Below, piece by piece: positions 17,170 through 28,696 of a stretch of DNA of 64,000 nt. Position 1 is the first letter of the stretch. Every line of letters begins with the position of its first letter. The stretch is taken from positions 1,550,001 to 1,614,000 of the forward strand of contig NZ_JAFBCN010000001.1 of assembly GCF_016907755.1 (NCBI RefSeq), in the 5' to 3' direction. The DNA comes from Cellulosimicrobium cellulans (lineage in GTDB: Bacteria; Actinomycetota; Actinomycetes; Actinomycetales; Cellulomonadaceae). A program made the translations under genes and the position numbers. The notes beneath the pieces are model-generated. The model was not told the origin of the DNA, ran no database searches, and saw only the letters and a list, made by a program, of their open reading frames with translations.

Positions 17170-17636
17170 GGCGCGGCACGAGGCTCCGCGTCGCGGCGGC
17201 GCTGGCCGTGGCGCTCGCGCTCGTCGGTGCCCCGGCCGTGGCGTGGTGGACCGCGAGCGGGTCGTTGTGGACGACCGTGTCGGCGGGGACCGTGCCGCCG
17301 CCGACGAACGTCCTGTGCGCGAACACGGGGACGTTCGCGGCACGGACCGCGACCGTGACGTGGACCGCGCCGACGCCTGCCCCGGCGCGCTACCGGGTGA
17401 CGTTCAGCGGTGGTGGTGAGACAGCGACGACCGAGACGACGACGCCGCAGGTCGTCGTCTCGACGACCCTGCTCGGGGGCCTCCTCGAGTCCATCCTCGA
17501 CCTCCTGCTGGGCGGGCAGCCCCTCCAGGTGCGCGTGCAGGCCGTCCACGCCTCGGGGTGGACCTCCGTCGCCGCGGGGACGGTCGCCGTCCGGAACGCG
17601 ACGCTGACCGAGGGCGTCGGGATCCGCTGTGTCTGA
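17166..17636 (+). CDS. third small secreted protein of the SipW module
   Basis: The 156-residue product has a clear signal (RRGTRLRVAAALAVALAL) ending in PAVAWWTASGSLWTT, again with the W-x-x-S motif after the hydrophobic core. The mature part resembles a single fibronectin-III-like beta sandwich (TATVTWTAPTPAPARYRVTF, then QVRVQAVHASGW). It has cysteines near both ends (VLCANTG and terminal IRCV). It starts with GTG overlapping the previous stop and its end overlaps the signal peptidase start by 8 bp. A minor or adaptor subunit is plausible but unproven. Confidence 0.7.
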   Translation: MRRGTRLRVAAALAVALALVGAPAVAWWTASGSLWTTVSAGTVPPPTNVLCANTGTFAARTATVTWTAPTPAPARYRVTFSGGGETATTETTTPQVVVSTTLLGGLLESILDLLLGGQPLQVRVQAVHASGWTSVAAGTVAVRNATLTEGVGIRCV

Positions 17637-18201
17637 GCGCCGGCACGCGCGGGACGGCGCGCGGCGGTCCGGGCCGCTCGCCCGGGCGCTCGGCGTCCTC
17701 GCGCTCGGGTGCGCCGTCGCGATCGCGCTCGTGGGGGTCGTCGTGCCGCTCGTGCTGGGGGCGACGCCGTACACGGTCCTCACCGGGTCCATGCGGCCGA
17801 CCTACCCGCCCGGGACGATGGTCGTCGTGCGGCCGGTCGACGTCGAGCGCGTCGCCCCGGGGGACGTGGTCACGTACCAGCTCGCCTCGGGCCGGCCGGA
17901 GGTCGTCACCCACCGGGTCGTCGCCGTCGGCGTGGGGGCGGGAGACGAGCGGGTGCTCACGACGCAGGGGGACGCCAACGCGGGCCCCGACCCGGAACCG
18001 GTCCGCCCCGTGCAGGTCCGCGGCACGGTCGTCTACGCGGTCCCGCTGCTCGGGTGGGTGAGCTCCGCGGTGTCGGGGGACACGCGCCGCACCGTCGCCG
18101 TCGTGGCCGCGGCCGGGCTCCTCGGGTGGGGCGCCTGGCAGGTCGCGGCGGGACTGCGCGAGCGCTCGCGGCGCCGGAGGTCCCCGGCGGTGACGCCGTG
18201 A
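17629..18201 (+). CDS. SipW-like (ER-type, Ser/His) signal peptidase I
   Basis: The 190-residue membrane protease has an N-terminal helix (about 20-45), the catalytic serine in VLTGSMRPTYPPG (Ser54), and His95 in VVTHRVVAVG where most bacterial signal peptidases have lysine. It also has GDANAGPDPEPV and a C-terminal helix (about 145-170). A Ser/His dyad defines the ER/SipW subtype that processes TasA-like precursors. Its place between three proteins carrying alternate signal peptides and an LARTG protein makes them its probable substrates. GTG start inside the upstream gene's end; its own stop overlaps the next start (GTGA). Confidence 0.9.
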   Translation: MSERRHARDGARRSGPLARALGVLALGCAVAIALVGVVVPLVLGATPYTVLTGSMRPTYPPGTMVVVRPVDVERVAPGDVVTYQLASGRPEVVTHRVVAVGVGAGDERVLTTQGDANAGPDPEPVRPVQVRGTVVYAVPLLGWVSSAVSGDTRRTVAVVAAAGLLGWGAWQVAAGLRERSRRRRSPAVTP

Positions 18202-18893
18202 GCCGGGAGCCGGGTCGAGGGGCGCGACGCGCGCTCGCCGGGGTGCTGCTCGCGCTGGTGCTCGCCGGGCCGGGCCAGGCCGCGGTGGGGGCGACGGCGA
18301 GCGCCGCGGCGGGCACGGGCGTGGTGCCGGGGGAGGAGGACGCGCTCCGGCTGAGTGCCGACGGCGCGACGTGGACGCCCGGCCTCCCGGCGTCCCTCTT
18401 CGGGTCGGACGCGCTCGCCGTGCCGGGGGCGACCGTCGTGCGCGACCTGTGGGTCCGCAACGACGGCCCGACGGCGGCGCGCGTCCTCGTCGACCTCGCG
18501 CCCGACGTCGACCCGACGGCCGCCCGGACGGGGCTCGGCGCGTGGCTCGACGTCCGGCTGGACGGCGCGGTGCCGGGCGCCGCGACCTGGGAGGGGCCCG
18601 TGCTCGACCCCGGGGAGGTGGGCCGGGTGGAGGTCAGCGTCGCGATGTCCGCGACCGCACCGTCGTCCACGCGCCGCTCGGTCGCCGGGGTGCTGGAGAC
18701 CGTGCACCTCGTGGGCGTCGCGGACGCCGCCCCGCCGACCGTCCCGGGGGAGCCGCCGTCGACCGGTCCCGGGCTGGCGCGCACCGGGGCGGACGCGTGG
18801 GGGATCGCGGTCGCCGCGGCGCTCGCGGCCGGTGCCGGGCTGGTGCTCGCCCGACTCGGGCGGCGGCGCGCGGCGTCGTCCGGCGGTCGCTGA
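18198..18893 (+). CDS. LAxTG-anchored surface protein of the SipW module
   Basis: The 231-residue product has a signal peptide (RRALAGVLLALVLAGPGQA) and a beta-rich central domain with LWVRNDGPTAARVLVDL, typical of surface-protein Ig-like folds. A Pro/Gly linker leads to a sorting signal: LARTG (residues 193-197), a hydrophobic helix and the RRR tail. LAxTG is the preferred motif of class E sortases in high-GC Gram-positives, so this subunit would be linked to peptidoglycan and could anchor the assembly formed by the upstream proteins. No sortase gene is in the window. It is the last gene of the operon. Confidence 0.82.
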   Translation: MSREPGRGARRALAGVLLALVLAGPGQAAVGATASAAAGTGVVPGEEDALRLSADGATWTPGLPASLFGSDALAVPGATVVRDLWVRNDGPTAARVLVDLAPDVDPTAARTGLGAWLDVRLDGAVPGAATWEGPVLDPGEVGRVEVSVAMSATAPSSTRRSVAGVLETVHLVGVADAAPPTVPGEPPSTGPGLARTGADAWGIAVAAALAAGAGLVLARLGRRRAASSGGR

Positions 18894-19084
18894 CCTGCGG
18901 CGACGCGAGCCGGCCGCGCGTTCCGGGAGCCGGGACGGCGCGGAGAGGCTAGGCCATCGGCGGTCCGGGCCCCTTGCCCGCCGGTCCCGAGCCACAGGGC
19001 CGGGAGTCGTCGGGCGCGAGGACCTTCGTCACAGGATCTCCCAGGGAAGGGTCGCCTTGCTACACATCCCGCGCCGGGAGTGAC

Positions 19085-19119
19085 TAGAGTGGCGATGTCC
19101 ATTGTGACCGACTTCACAA
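19085..19119 (+). promoter_or_regulatory. CRP/GlxR-type operator and -10-like box upstream of the MenJ-nuo operon
   Basis: TTGTGA-N6-TCACAA (19102-19119) is a perfect match to the CRP-family palindrome and to the GlxR consensus TGTGA-N6-TCACA. It lies 10 bp before the chosen GTG start. TAGAGT (19085-19090) just upstream resembles a -10, which would put the operator downstream of the transcription start. No good -35 was found. The remaining sequence back to 18894 shows nothing else I can assign. Confidence 0.65.
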
Positions 19120-19128
19120 GGACCGTGG

Positions 19129-20505
19129 GTGCGCCGTGTCCCGACCCGGGTCACGGTGGACCACCAGGAGATGTCCCGACGACCGGACGGTGAGGTGAGC
19201 ACGGTGGGCGCGAGGCTCGACGACGCCGACGTCATCGTCGTGGGCGCGGGTCCGGCGGGCTCCGCGGCGGCCCACTACTGCGCCGCCGCCGGGCTGAGCG
19301 TCCTCCTGCTGGAGAAGTCCTCGTTCCCGCGCGACAAGATCTGCGGCGACGGTCTGACGCCCCGCGCGGTGGCCGAGCTCGTGCGCATGGGCGTCCCGAC
19401 GCGCGCCGAGGACGGCTGGATCCGCAACGAGGGCCTGCGCGTCGTCGCGAGCGGCCGCTCGTGGGAGCTCGCGTGGCCCGACCTCGCGTCCTACCCGAGC
19501 TACGGCATGGCCCGCGCCCGCCACTCGTTCGACCGGACCCTCGCCGAGCACGCGCAGCGCACCGGGGCCAAGCTGCTGGAGCGCACCGCCGTCACGGGCC
19601 CCGTGCTCGACGAGCGCACCGGCCGCGTCGTCGGCGTCACCGCGCGGCCCGTGGACGACAAGGGACGGCGTGCGGGCGACGAGGTCACCTACCGCGCGCC
19701 CGTCGTCATCGCCGCCGACGGCGTCTCGTCGCGCTTCGCGCTCGCGCTAGGCCTCGCGCGACGCGAGGACCGGCCCATCGGCGTCGCCGTCCGCACCTAC
19801 TTCCGCACCCCCCGCCACGACGACCCGTGGATGGAGTCGCACCTCGAGCTGTGGGACGGCAAGCCCCGCGAGTCCAACCTGCTGCCCGGCTACGGCTGGA
19901 TCTTCTCGCTCGGCGACGGGACCGCGAACGTCGGGCTCGGCTCGGTGAGCTCGACCCCGGCGCGCCAGTCGGCGGCGAACGTCGACTACAAGGACCTCTT
20001 CGCCACCTGGATGCGCAACGCGCCCGAGGAGTGGGAGTTCACCGAGGAGAACCGGCTCGCGCCCGTGCGCGGCGCGGCGCTCCCCATGGGCTTCAACCGG
20101 TCGCCGCTGTACACGCGCGGCGTGCTCCTCGTGGGCGACTCCGGCGGCATGGTCAGCCCGTTCAACGGCGAGGGCATCGCGTACGCGATGCAGGCCGGGC
20201 GGGCGGCGGCCGACGTCGTCGCCCAGTCGCGCGTGCGGCTCACCGACGGTGGCCGTGAGCGCGCGCTGCAGACCTACCCGCGGATCATGCGCCGCGAGCT
20301 GGGCGGCTACTACACGCTCGGCCGGTACTTCGTGAAGCTCATCGAGCACCCCGAGATCATGCGGATCTGCACGCGCTACGGGCTCCCGCGCCCGGTCGTC
20401 ATGCGGTTCGTCCTCAAGCTCCTGTCCGACTGCTACGAGCCCCGCGGCGGCGACTGGGTCGACCGCGTCATCGCGGGGCTGACGAGGGTGGTGCCCTCGT
20501 CATGA
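19129..20505 (+). CDS. geranylgeranyl reductase-family flavoprotein, probable menaquinone side-chain reductase (MenJ type)
   Basis: The 458-residue FAD-dependent reductase shows the dinucleotide motif VIVVGAGPAGSAAA, the family block KICGDGLTPRAVAEL, PVVIAADGVSSRFAL and the second FAD motif GDSGGMVSPFNGEG. A C-terminal part with paired basic residues is probably membrane-proximal. Relatives saturate polyprenyl chains; in mycobacteria MenJ reduces the beta-isoprene unit of menaquinone. Its position in front of nuoA supports a respiratory-quinone substrate rather than chlorophyll or archaeal lipids. The GTG at 19129 has an AAGGA SD with 6-nt spacing. ATG at 19171 and GTG at 19198 are alternatives. 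Confidence 0.85.
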   Translation: MRRVPTRVTVDHQEMSRRPDGEVSTVGARLDDADVIVVGAGPAGSAAAHYCAAAGLSVLLLEKSSFPRDKICGDGLTPRAVAELVRMGVPTRAEDGWIRNEGLRVVASGRSWELAWPDLASYPSYGMARARHSFDRTLAEHAQRTGAKLLERTAVTGPVLDERTGRVVGVTARPVDDKGRRAGDEVTYRAPVVIAADGVSSRFALALGLARREDRPIGVAVRTYFRTPRHDDPWMESHLELWDGKPRESNLLPGYGWIFSLGDGTANVGLGSVSSTPARQSAANVDYKDLFATWMRNAPEEWEFTEENRLAPVRGAALPMGFNRSPLYTRGVLLVGDSGGMVSPFNGEGIAYAMQAGRAAADVVAQSRVRLTDGGRERALQTYPRIMRRELGGYYTLGRYFVKLIEHPEIMRICTRYGLPRPVVMRFVLKLLSDCYEPRGGDWVDRVIAGLTRVVPSS

Positions 20506-20558
20506 GCCCACGAGGTGGGCCCGCAACGACGCGGGCGCTCGCACCACCTGCAGGTCTT

Positions 20559-20575
20559 CCCGGGCACCGCCCGGG
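20559..20575 (+). other. small hairpin between the reductase gene and nuoA
   Basis: CCCGGGC-ACC-GCCCGGG forms a 7-bp stem with a 3-nt loop in the 106-bp gap. It could be an mRNA processing or attenuation element between the reductase and nuo genes. No U-tract is present and full termination is doubtful. Confidence 0.35.
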
Positions 20576-20611
20576 CGTCCCCGTCCCGAGCCCCCACTCG
20601 AGGAGTACGCG

Positions 20612-20974
20612 ATGACCAACCCGTACGTACCGCTTCTCGTCCTCATGGGCGTGGCCGCCGTGCTGGCTCTCGGCGGCGTCGCCGCGAGCGCGGTCATCGG
20701 CCCCAAGCGGTACAACCGCGCCAAGCTCGACGCCTACGAGTGCGGCATCGAGCCCACGCCCCACGCGATCGGCGGCGGGCGCTTCCCGATCAAGTACTAC
20801 CTCGTCGCCATGACGTTCATCGTCTTCGACATCGAGGTCGTCTTCCTCTACCCGTGGGCGGTCGACTTCGCGACGCTCGCGACCTTCGGCCTCGTCGCGA
20901 TGCTCGCGTTCCTGGCGCTCATCACCGTCCCGTTCGTCTACGAGTGGCGCCGGGGTGGTCTCGAGTGGGACTGA
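20612..20974 (+). CDS. nuoA: NADH-quinone oxidoreductase subunit A
   Basis: This 120-residue membrane subunit of complex I has three helices and the conserved loop [10 protein letters not shown] followed by [18 protein letters not shown], which helps form the quinone-site region. Length and motifs are normal. The ATG has a good SD (GAGGAG). It is the first of fourteen contiguous nuo genes, which together transfer electrons from NADH to menaquinone and pump protons. Confidence 0.97.
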   Translation: MTNPYVPLLVLMGVAAVLALGGVAASAVIGPKRYNRAKLDAYECGIEPTPHAIGGGRFPIKYYLVAMTFIVFDIEVVFLYPWAVDFATLATFGLVAMLAFLALITVPFVYEWRRGGLEWD

Positions 20975-21030
20975 GCGACCGACCGACCGTCCGCGGCAGC
21001 GGGCTCCGGCGAGAGAACTAGGAGAACACC

Positions 21031-21582
21031 ATGGGGATCGAGGAGGCTCCCTCGGGCTTCTTGCTCACCACGATCGAGGACCTCGCGGGGTACCTGCGCA
21101 AGGCGTCGCTGTGGCCCGTGACGTTCGGGCTCGCGTGCTGCGCCATCGAGATGATGGCCGCCGGCGCGTCGCGGTTCGACCTGTCGCGCTTCGGCATGGA
21201 GGTCTTCCGGGCCTCGCCGCGCCAGGCGGACCTCATGATCGTGGCCGGGCGCGTGAGCCAGAAGATGGCGCCGGTCGTGCGGCAGGTCTACGACCAGATG
21301 AGCGAGCCCAAGTGGGTGCTGTCGATGGGCGTGTGCGCGTCCAGCGGCGGCATGTTCAACAACTACGCGATCGTGCAGGGCGTCGACCACATCGTGCCCG
21401 TGGACATCTACCTCCCGGGCTGCCCGCCGCGGCCGGAGATGCTCATCAACGCGATCCTCGCGCTGCACGACCAGATCCAGCACGAGCCGCTCGGCGTGAA
21501 CCGCAAGGAGGCGGCGCGTGCCGCCGAGGCGGCGGCGCTCGAGGCGACGCCCACGTTCCAGATGAAGGGGCTGCTGCGGTGA
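21031..21582 (+). CDS. nuoB: NADH-quinone oxidoreductase subunit B (cluster N2)
   Basis: The 183-residue peripheral-arm subunit carries the terminal [4Fe-4S] cluster N2. The ligands are visible: the tandem Cys36-Cys37 ([11 protein letters not shown]), Cys102 (MGVCASSGG) and Cys131 (LPGCPPRP). A short Ala-rich C-terminal tail extends beyond the usual end. The stop overlaps the nuoC GTG start. Confidence 0.97.
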   Translation: MGIEEAPSGFLLTTIEDLAGYLRKASLWPVTFGLACCAIEMMAAGASRFDLSRFGMEVFRASPRQADLMIVAGRVSQKMAPVVRQVYDQMSEPKWVLSMGVCASSGGMFNNYAIVQGVDHIVPVDIYLPGCPPRPEMLINAILALHDQIQHEPLGVNRKEAARAAEAAALEATPTFQMKGLLR

Positions 21583-22355
21583 CGGACGAGAAGACGGGCG
21601 GCGGCACGCCCGTGCCGCAGCCCGAGGAGGTCTCCGGACCGCGGTCGGGCGACCTGGTGACCGGGGCGGGCGCGCCGCGCACGCTCGAGGTCGTCGAGGT
21701 GCGCGAGGGCATGTTCGGCGTCCACGGCTCGGGCGACACGTCGGGGTACGGCGGGCTCGTCCAGCCCGTCGCGATGCCCGGTGCGAGCCCGCGGCCGTAC
21801 GGCGGCTGGTTCGACGAGGTCGTCGACGTCCTCGCCGAGGTGCTCGCCGAGGGCGGCACGCGGTTCGAGGCCGCGGTGGAGCGCGTCGTCGTGGACCCGC
21901 CGGGCGCGCACGCCGAGCTGACGATCCATGTGCACCGCGACCACCTCGTCGACGTGTGCCGTGCGCTGCGCGACGACCAGGACCTGCGGTTCGAGCTGAG
22001 CCTGGGCGTGAGCGGCGTGCACTTCCCGCACGACGTCGGCCGCGAGCTGCACGCCGTGTACCACCTCACGTCGATCACGCACGGGCGTCGGCTGCGCCTC
22101 GAGGTGTCGGTGCCCGACGCCGACCCGCACGTGCCGAGCACCACGTCCGTCTACCCGACGAACGACTGGCACGAGCGCGAGACGTGGGACTTCTTCGGCA
22201 TCGTCTTCGACGGCCACCCGTCGCTCGCGCGCATCGAGATGCCCGACGACTGGCCGGGCCACCCGCAGCGCAAGGACTACCCGCTCGGCGGGATCCCCGT
22301 CGAGTACAAGGGCGCGACCGTGCCCCCGCCCGACACGAGGAGGTCGTACTCGTGA
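21579..22355 (+). CDS. nuoC: NADH-quinone oxidoreductase subunit C
   Basis: The 258-residue 30-kDa-type subunit has the signature [21 protein letters not shown] followed by [16 protein letters not shown]. An N-terminal extension of about 75 residues, rich in Gly/Pro/Thr, precedes the conserved domain. It is separate from nuoD here (not fused, unlike E. coli NuoCD). GTG start overlapping the nuoB stop and GTGA overlap with nuoD. Confidence 0.96.
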   Translation: MTDEKTGGGTPVPQPEEVSGPRSGDLVTGAGAPRTLEVVEVREGMFGVHGSGDTSGYGGLVQPVAMPGASPRPYGGWFDEVVDVLAEVLAEGGTRFEAAVERVVVDPPGAHAELTIHVHRDHLVDVCRALRDDQDLRFELSLGVSGVHFPHDVGRELHAVYHLTSITHGRRLRLEVSVPDADPHVPSTTSVYPTNDWHERETWDFFGIVFDGHPSLARIEMPDDWPGHPQRKDYPLGGIPVEYKGATVPPPDTRRSYS

Positions 22356-23731
22356 GCACGCACACCACCGGCGCCCCCGGCGCCGCCCCGCACTCGACCC
22401 GCCCGCCCGTCGGGGACTTCGACGAGGGCGTCCCGAGCTTCGAGGCGTCGGGCGGCGACTGGGCGGACATCGCCGAGAGCGCCGTCGCCGCGGCCGCGCT
22501 CGGCGAGGAGCGCATCGTCGTCAACATGGGGCCGCAGCACCCGTCCACGCACGGCGTGCTCCGCCTCATGCTCGAGATCGACGGCGAGACCGTCACCGAG
22601 GCGCGGTGCGGCATCGGCTACCTGCACACCGGCATCGAGAAGAACATGGAGTACCGGACGTGGACGCAGGGCGTCACGTTCTGCACCCGCATGGACTACC
22701 TCGCGCCGCTGTTCCAGGAGACGGCGTACTGCCTCGCGGTCGAGAAGCTGCTCGGCATCACGGACGACGTGCCCGAGCGGGCGAGCGTCATCCGCGTCCT
22801 CATGATGGAGCTCAACCGCATCGCGTCCCACCTCGTGTGTCTCGGCACGGGCGGCAACGAGATGGGCGCGACGACCGTCATGACCATCGCGTTCACCGCG
22901 CGCGAGGAGATCCTGCGGATCTTCGAGGCGGTGACGGGACTGCGCATGAACAACGCCTACGTGCGTCCCGGCGGCGTCGCGCAGGACGTGCCGCCGGACC
23001 TCGTCGAGCAGGTCCGCAAGGCCGACCCGCTCATCCGCCGGTACCTCGGGCAGCTCGGCGACCTCATGCTCGCCAACCCGATCTTCAAGGGCCGGCTCGT
23101 CGGCGTCGGGCACCTCAGCCTCGCGGGCTGCATGGCGCTGGGCATCACGGGGCCGGTGCTGCGCTCGACCGGCCACCCGTACGACGTGCGCAAGTCCGAC
23201 CCGTACTGCGGCTACGAGACGTACGACTTCGACGTCCCGACCGCGACCGGCGCCGACTGCTACGACCGCGTCGTGCTGCGGCTCGAGGAGTGCTACCAGT
23301 CGCTGCACATCGTCGAGCAGTGCCTCGAGCGCCTCGAGAGGACGGCCGGGCAGCCCGTCATGGTGGGCGACCGCAAGATCGCGTGGCCGGCGCAGCTCGC
23401 GATCGGCAGCGACGGCCAGGGCAACTCGCTCGACCACATCAAGGAGATCATGGGCACCTCCATGGAGGCCCTGATCCACCACTTCAAGCTCGTCACCGAG
23501 GGCTTCCGCGTCCCGGTCGGCCAGGCGTGGCAGACCGTGGAGCACCCGCGCGGCGAGCTCGGGGTGCACGTCGTGTCCGACGGCGGCACGCGCCCCTACC
23601 GGGCGCACTTCCGCGACCCGTCGTTCAACAACCTCCAGGCCGTGGCGGCGATGTGCGAGGGCGGCCAGGTGGCCGACGTCGTGGTCGCCGTCGCGTCGCT
23701 GGACCCCGTGCTGGGAGGGGTGGACCGATGA
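22352..23731 (+). CDS. nuoD: NADH-quinone oxidoreductase subunit D
   Basis: The 459-residue 49-kDa-type subunit forms the quinone-binding cavity with NuoB. Motifs are [46 protein letters not shown] and the C-terminal [17 protein letters not shown]. The His in QHPSTHG and the conserved [10 protein letters not shown] region are intact. The first 50 residues are a low-complexity extension. Overlaps with nuoC (GTGA) and nuoE (ATGA). Confidence 0.97.
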   Translation: MSTHTTGAPGAAPHSTRPPVGDFDEGVPSFEASGGDWADIAESAVAAAALGEERIVVNMGPQHPSTHGVLRLMLEIDGETVTEARCGIGYLHTGIEKNMEYRTWTQGVTFCTRMDYLAPLFQETAYCLAVEKLLGITDDVPERASVIRVLMMELNRIASHLVCLGTGGNEMGATTVMTIAFTAREEILRIFEAVTGLRMNNAYVRPGGVAQDVPPDLVEQVRKADPLIRRYLGQLGDLMLANPIFKGRLVGVGHLSLAGCMALGITGPVLRSTGHPYDVRKSDPYCGYETYDFDVPTATGADCYDRVVLRLEECYQSLHIVEQCLERLERTAGQPVMVGDRKIAWPAQLAIGSDGQGNSLDHIKEIMGTSMEALIHHFKLVTEGFRVPVGQAWQTVEHPRGELGVHVVSDGGTRPYRAHFRDPSFNNLQAVAAMCEGGQVADVVVAVASLDPVLGGVDR

Positions 23732-24638
23732 CCATCGACGCCGGACCTGCGACGAACGGCTCGCCCGCCGGCGGGCCGCGCCCCGGGTACGACGCGGAGA
23801 CGGCGGCGCGGCTCGCCGCCGACGCCGCGCAGATCGTCGCGCGCTACCCCGAGTCACGCTCGGCGCTGCTGCCGATGCTGCACCTCGTGCAGTCCGAGGA
23901 CGGCTACGTCTCGCGCGACGGCATCCTCTTCTGCGCGGAGCAGCTCGGCCTCACCGCGGCGGAGGTCTCCGCGGTCGCGACGTTCTACACGCAGTACAAG
24001 CGCCACCCCAACGGGACGTACACCGTGGGCGTCTGCACCAACACCCTGTGCGCGATCATGGGCGGCGACGCGATCTTCGACGAGCTCTCCGACCACCTCG
24101 GCGTCGGCCACGACGAGACGACCGAGGACGGGGCGATCACGCTCGAGCGCGTCGAGTGCAACGCGGCCTGCGACTACGCGCCGGTCATGATGGTCAACTG
24201 GGAGTTCTTCGACAACCAGACGCCCGGCTCGGCGACCGACGTCGTCGACCGCCTCCGGGCGGGCGAGCCCGTCGCCCCGACGCGCGGCGCCGCGAGCGTG
24301 TGCTCCTTCAAGCAGATGAGCCGCATCCTCGCGGGCTTCCCCGACGGTCGCGCCGACGAGGGCGTCGGCGCGGGCGAGCCCACCCTCGCCGGACTCCGCC
24401 TCGCGCGCGAGCAGGGCTGGACCGCCCCCGGCACCGACCAGGCCTCGACCTCGCCGGACCAGTCCTCTGCCTCGGCAGGCGGGCCGGACGCCGGTGGCGA
24501 GAGCGCGCCCGAGAAGCCGGTCACCGGCGGCGAGCAGTCGAGCGCCGAGCGCACGCCGACGACCGACGCCGACGTCGACCCCGGCGGCAAGGCAGAGTCT
24601 CCCGGCACCCAGCCCGACCCGTCGAAGGGAGCGGACGC

Positions 24639-24642
<4 letters not shown>
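23728..24642 (+). CDS. nuoE: NADH-quinone oxidoreductase subunit E (2Fe-2S)
   Basis: The 304-residue subunit carries the [2Fe-2S] cluster N1a. Cysteines are in [14 protein letters not shown] (C-x4-C) and [11 protein letters not shown] (C-x3-C). After about residue 215 comes a Ser/Thr/Pro/Glu-rich, probably disordered tail of some 90 residues that standard NuoE (about 165-240) lacks. Overlaps with nuoD and nuoF by ATGA. Confidence 0.95.
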
Positions 24643-26005
<1,363 letters not shown>

Positions 26006-26006
<1 letters not shown>

Positions 26007-28696
26007 TGACGACCACGACCCCCGCCCCGGGCACCGGCTCAGCGGCCGTTCCCACGGGTGGCGCGGCCAAGCCCCCGGTCCCCGCGGACCACGTGACGTT
26101 CACGATCGACGACGTCGAGATGTCGGTGCCGAAGGGCACGCTCGTGATCCGCGCGGCCGAGCAGATCGGGATCCAGATCCCGCGGTTCTGCGACCACCCG
26201 CTGCTCGAGCCCGCGGGCGCGTGCCGCCAGTGCCTCGTCGAGGTGGCGACGCCGGACCGTGAGGGCAACGTCCGGCCGATGCCGAAGCCCCAGGCGTCGT
26301 GCACGCTCGAGGCGACGCCCGGCATGGTGGTCAAGACGCAGCGCACGAGCGCGGTCGCCGACAAGGCGCAGCACGGGATCATGGAGCTGCTGCTCATCAA
26401 CCACCCGCTCGACTGCCCGGTGTGCGACAAGGGCGGCGAGTGCCCGCTGCAGAACCAGGCGATGAGCAACGGCCGCGCGACGAGCCGGTTCGTGGACGTC
26501 AAGCGCACGTTCCCCAAGCCCATCGCGGTCTCGACGACGATCCTGCTCGACCGCGAGCGCTGCGTCCTGTGCCAGCGGTGCACGCGCTTCTCCCAGGAGA
26601 TCGCGGGCGACGCGTTCATCGACCTGCAGAAGCGCGGGGCCGCGCAGCAGATCGGCCGGTTCGACGAGGCGGTCCTCGACTTCGCGCCGCCCGCGGGACA
26701 GGCGCCGGGCGACCGCCCGGTCGGGCTCGCGCTCGAGGACGAGTCGGGGCTGCCGTTCGCGTCGTACTTCTCGGGCAACACGGTGCAGATCTGTCCGGTG
26801 GGCGCGCTCACGGGCGCGGCGTACCGGTTCCGGTCCCGCCCGTTCGACCTGGTGTCGACGCCGTCCGTCTCCGAGCACGACTCGTCGGGCTCGGCGATCC
26901 GCGTCGACCACCGCCGCGGCGTCGTGCTGCGCCGCCTCGCGGGCGAGGACCCGCTGGTCAACGAGGAGTGGATCACCGACCGGGACCGCTTCGCGTTCAC
27001 GTGGCAGTCCGCGCCGGACCGCCTCACGCACCCGCTGGTGCGCGACCGCGAGGTCGCCCCGGACGGGTCGGTGACGCGCGGCGAGCTGCGCCCCGCCTCG
27101 TGGGCGGAGGCGCTCGAGGTCGCGGCCGACGCCCTGACCCGGGCACGTGACGCCGGAGGCGTCGGCGTCCTGCCGGGAGGGCGCCTCACGGTCGAGGACG
27201 CGTACGCGTACGCGAAGCTCGCCCGGACCTGGCTGCGCACGAACGACGTCGACCACCGCGCCCGCGCCCACAGCGCGGAGGAGGCGGACTTCCTCGCGCA
27301 CGCCGTCGCGGGGCGCGCCGTCGGTCACGCCGGCGGGGTGACGTTCACCGACCTCGAGAAGGCGCCCGCCGTCCTCCTCGTCGGCCTGGAGGCCGAGGAG
27401 GAGGCGGGCGTGACCTTCCTGCGCCTGCGCAAGGGCGCCGTGCGGAACGGGGTGCGGGTGTTCTCCGTCGCGCCGTTCGCGACGCGCGGCGTGCAGCGCG
27501 TGCACGGCACGCTGCTCCCGGCGGCGCCGGGCACCGAGTCCGAGTGGCTCGACGGCATCGCCGCCGGCGACCAGGTCCGCACGCTCGACGAGGCCGAGGG
27601 CACCGACCTCCTCGCCGAGGTCAGCGACGCGCTCCGGGCGCCGGGCGCCGTGATCCTCGTCGGCGAGCGGCTCGCCGCGACGCGCGGCGGGTACAGCGCG
27701 CTGCTCCGGGCGGTCGCTGCGACGGGCGCGCGGCTCGCGTGGGTCCCGCGCCGCGCCGGCGAGCGCGGCGGCGTCGAGGCCGGCACCCTGCCGAACCTCC
27801 TGCCGGGCGGGCGTCCGGTCGCCGACGCGGCGGCCCGCGTCGACGTCGCGACCGTCTGGGGCGTGACCGCCACCGACGCGCAGCCGACAGGGCTGCCCGC
27901 CACGGCGGGCCGAGACGTCGGGGAGATGCTCGACGCCCTGTCCGTCGGCCAGCTCGCGGGCGTGCTGGTCGGCGGTCTCGAGCTCGACGACCTGCCGGAC
28001 CCCGCGCACGCGCGTCGTGCGCTCGAGGCGGCGGACGTCGTCGTCTCGCTCGAGGTGCGGCGTTCGGCGGTGACCGAGCTGGCGGACGTCGTGCTCCCCG
28101 TGGCACCGCCCGTCGAGCGCGAGGGCGCGTTCGTGAGCTGGGAGGGGCGCGTGCGCAGGTTCCCGGCGGCGCTCGCCTCCACGGCCATGACCGACCACCG
28201 CGTGCTCGACGCGCTGGCCGACGCCGCAGGCGTGCCGCTCGGCCTCGCGACCACCGAGTCGGTGCGTGCCGAGCTGGACCAGCTCGTGGGCGACGGCGCG
28301 TGGGACGGCGAGCGCGCCGCCGCGCCGGACGTCGAGAGCACCGAGCCGCCCGCCGTCGCACCCGGGACCGCGGTCCTCGCGAGCTGGCGGCTCCTGCTCG
28401 ACGACGCGCGCGGCCAGGACGGCGAGCGTTACCTCGCGGGGACGGCGAAGCGCCCGGTGGCGCGGCTGTCCGCGACGACGGCCGCCGCGGTGGACCTGTT
28501 CGACGGCGACCTCGTGCGCGTCTCGACGGACCGGGGTGCGGTCACGCTCCCGGTGGTGGTGACCGACATGGTCGACCACGTGGTGTGGCTGCCGCTGCGG
28601 TCGCCGGGGTCGTCCGTGCACGCGGCGCTCGGCGCCGTGCCGGGCGACGTCGTCCGGCTCGGGCCTGGGAGCACCGACGGAGGGGAGGGCGCATGA
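26006..28696 (+). CDS. nuoG: NADH-quinone oxidoreductase subunit G
   Basis: The 896-residue electron-wire subunit has an N-terminal ferredoxin domain ([2Fe-2S] N1b: [24 protein letters not shown]). Next come the His/Cys N5 site ([19 protein letters not shown]) and N4 ([15 protein letters not shown] and [11 protein letters not shown]). A long molybdopterin-oxidoreductase-like domain (about 240-890) without cofactor follows. The C-terminal half is Ala/Val-rich and diverged, as in other actinobacteria. Overlaps nuoF by one base and nuoH by ATGA. Confidence 0.95.

Noticed and set aside
18944-18955. On the minus strand GGCCTAGCCTCT resembles the men promoter element
   Set aside because: No start codon or gene follows on the minus strand; it lies downstream of the LARTG gene and is taken as a chance match.
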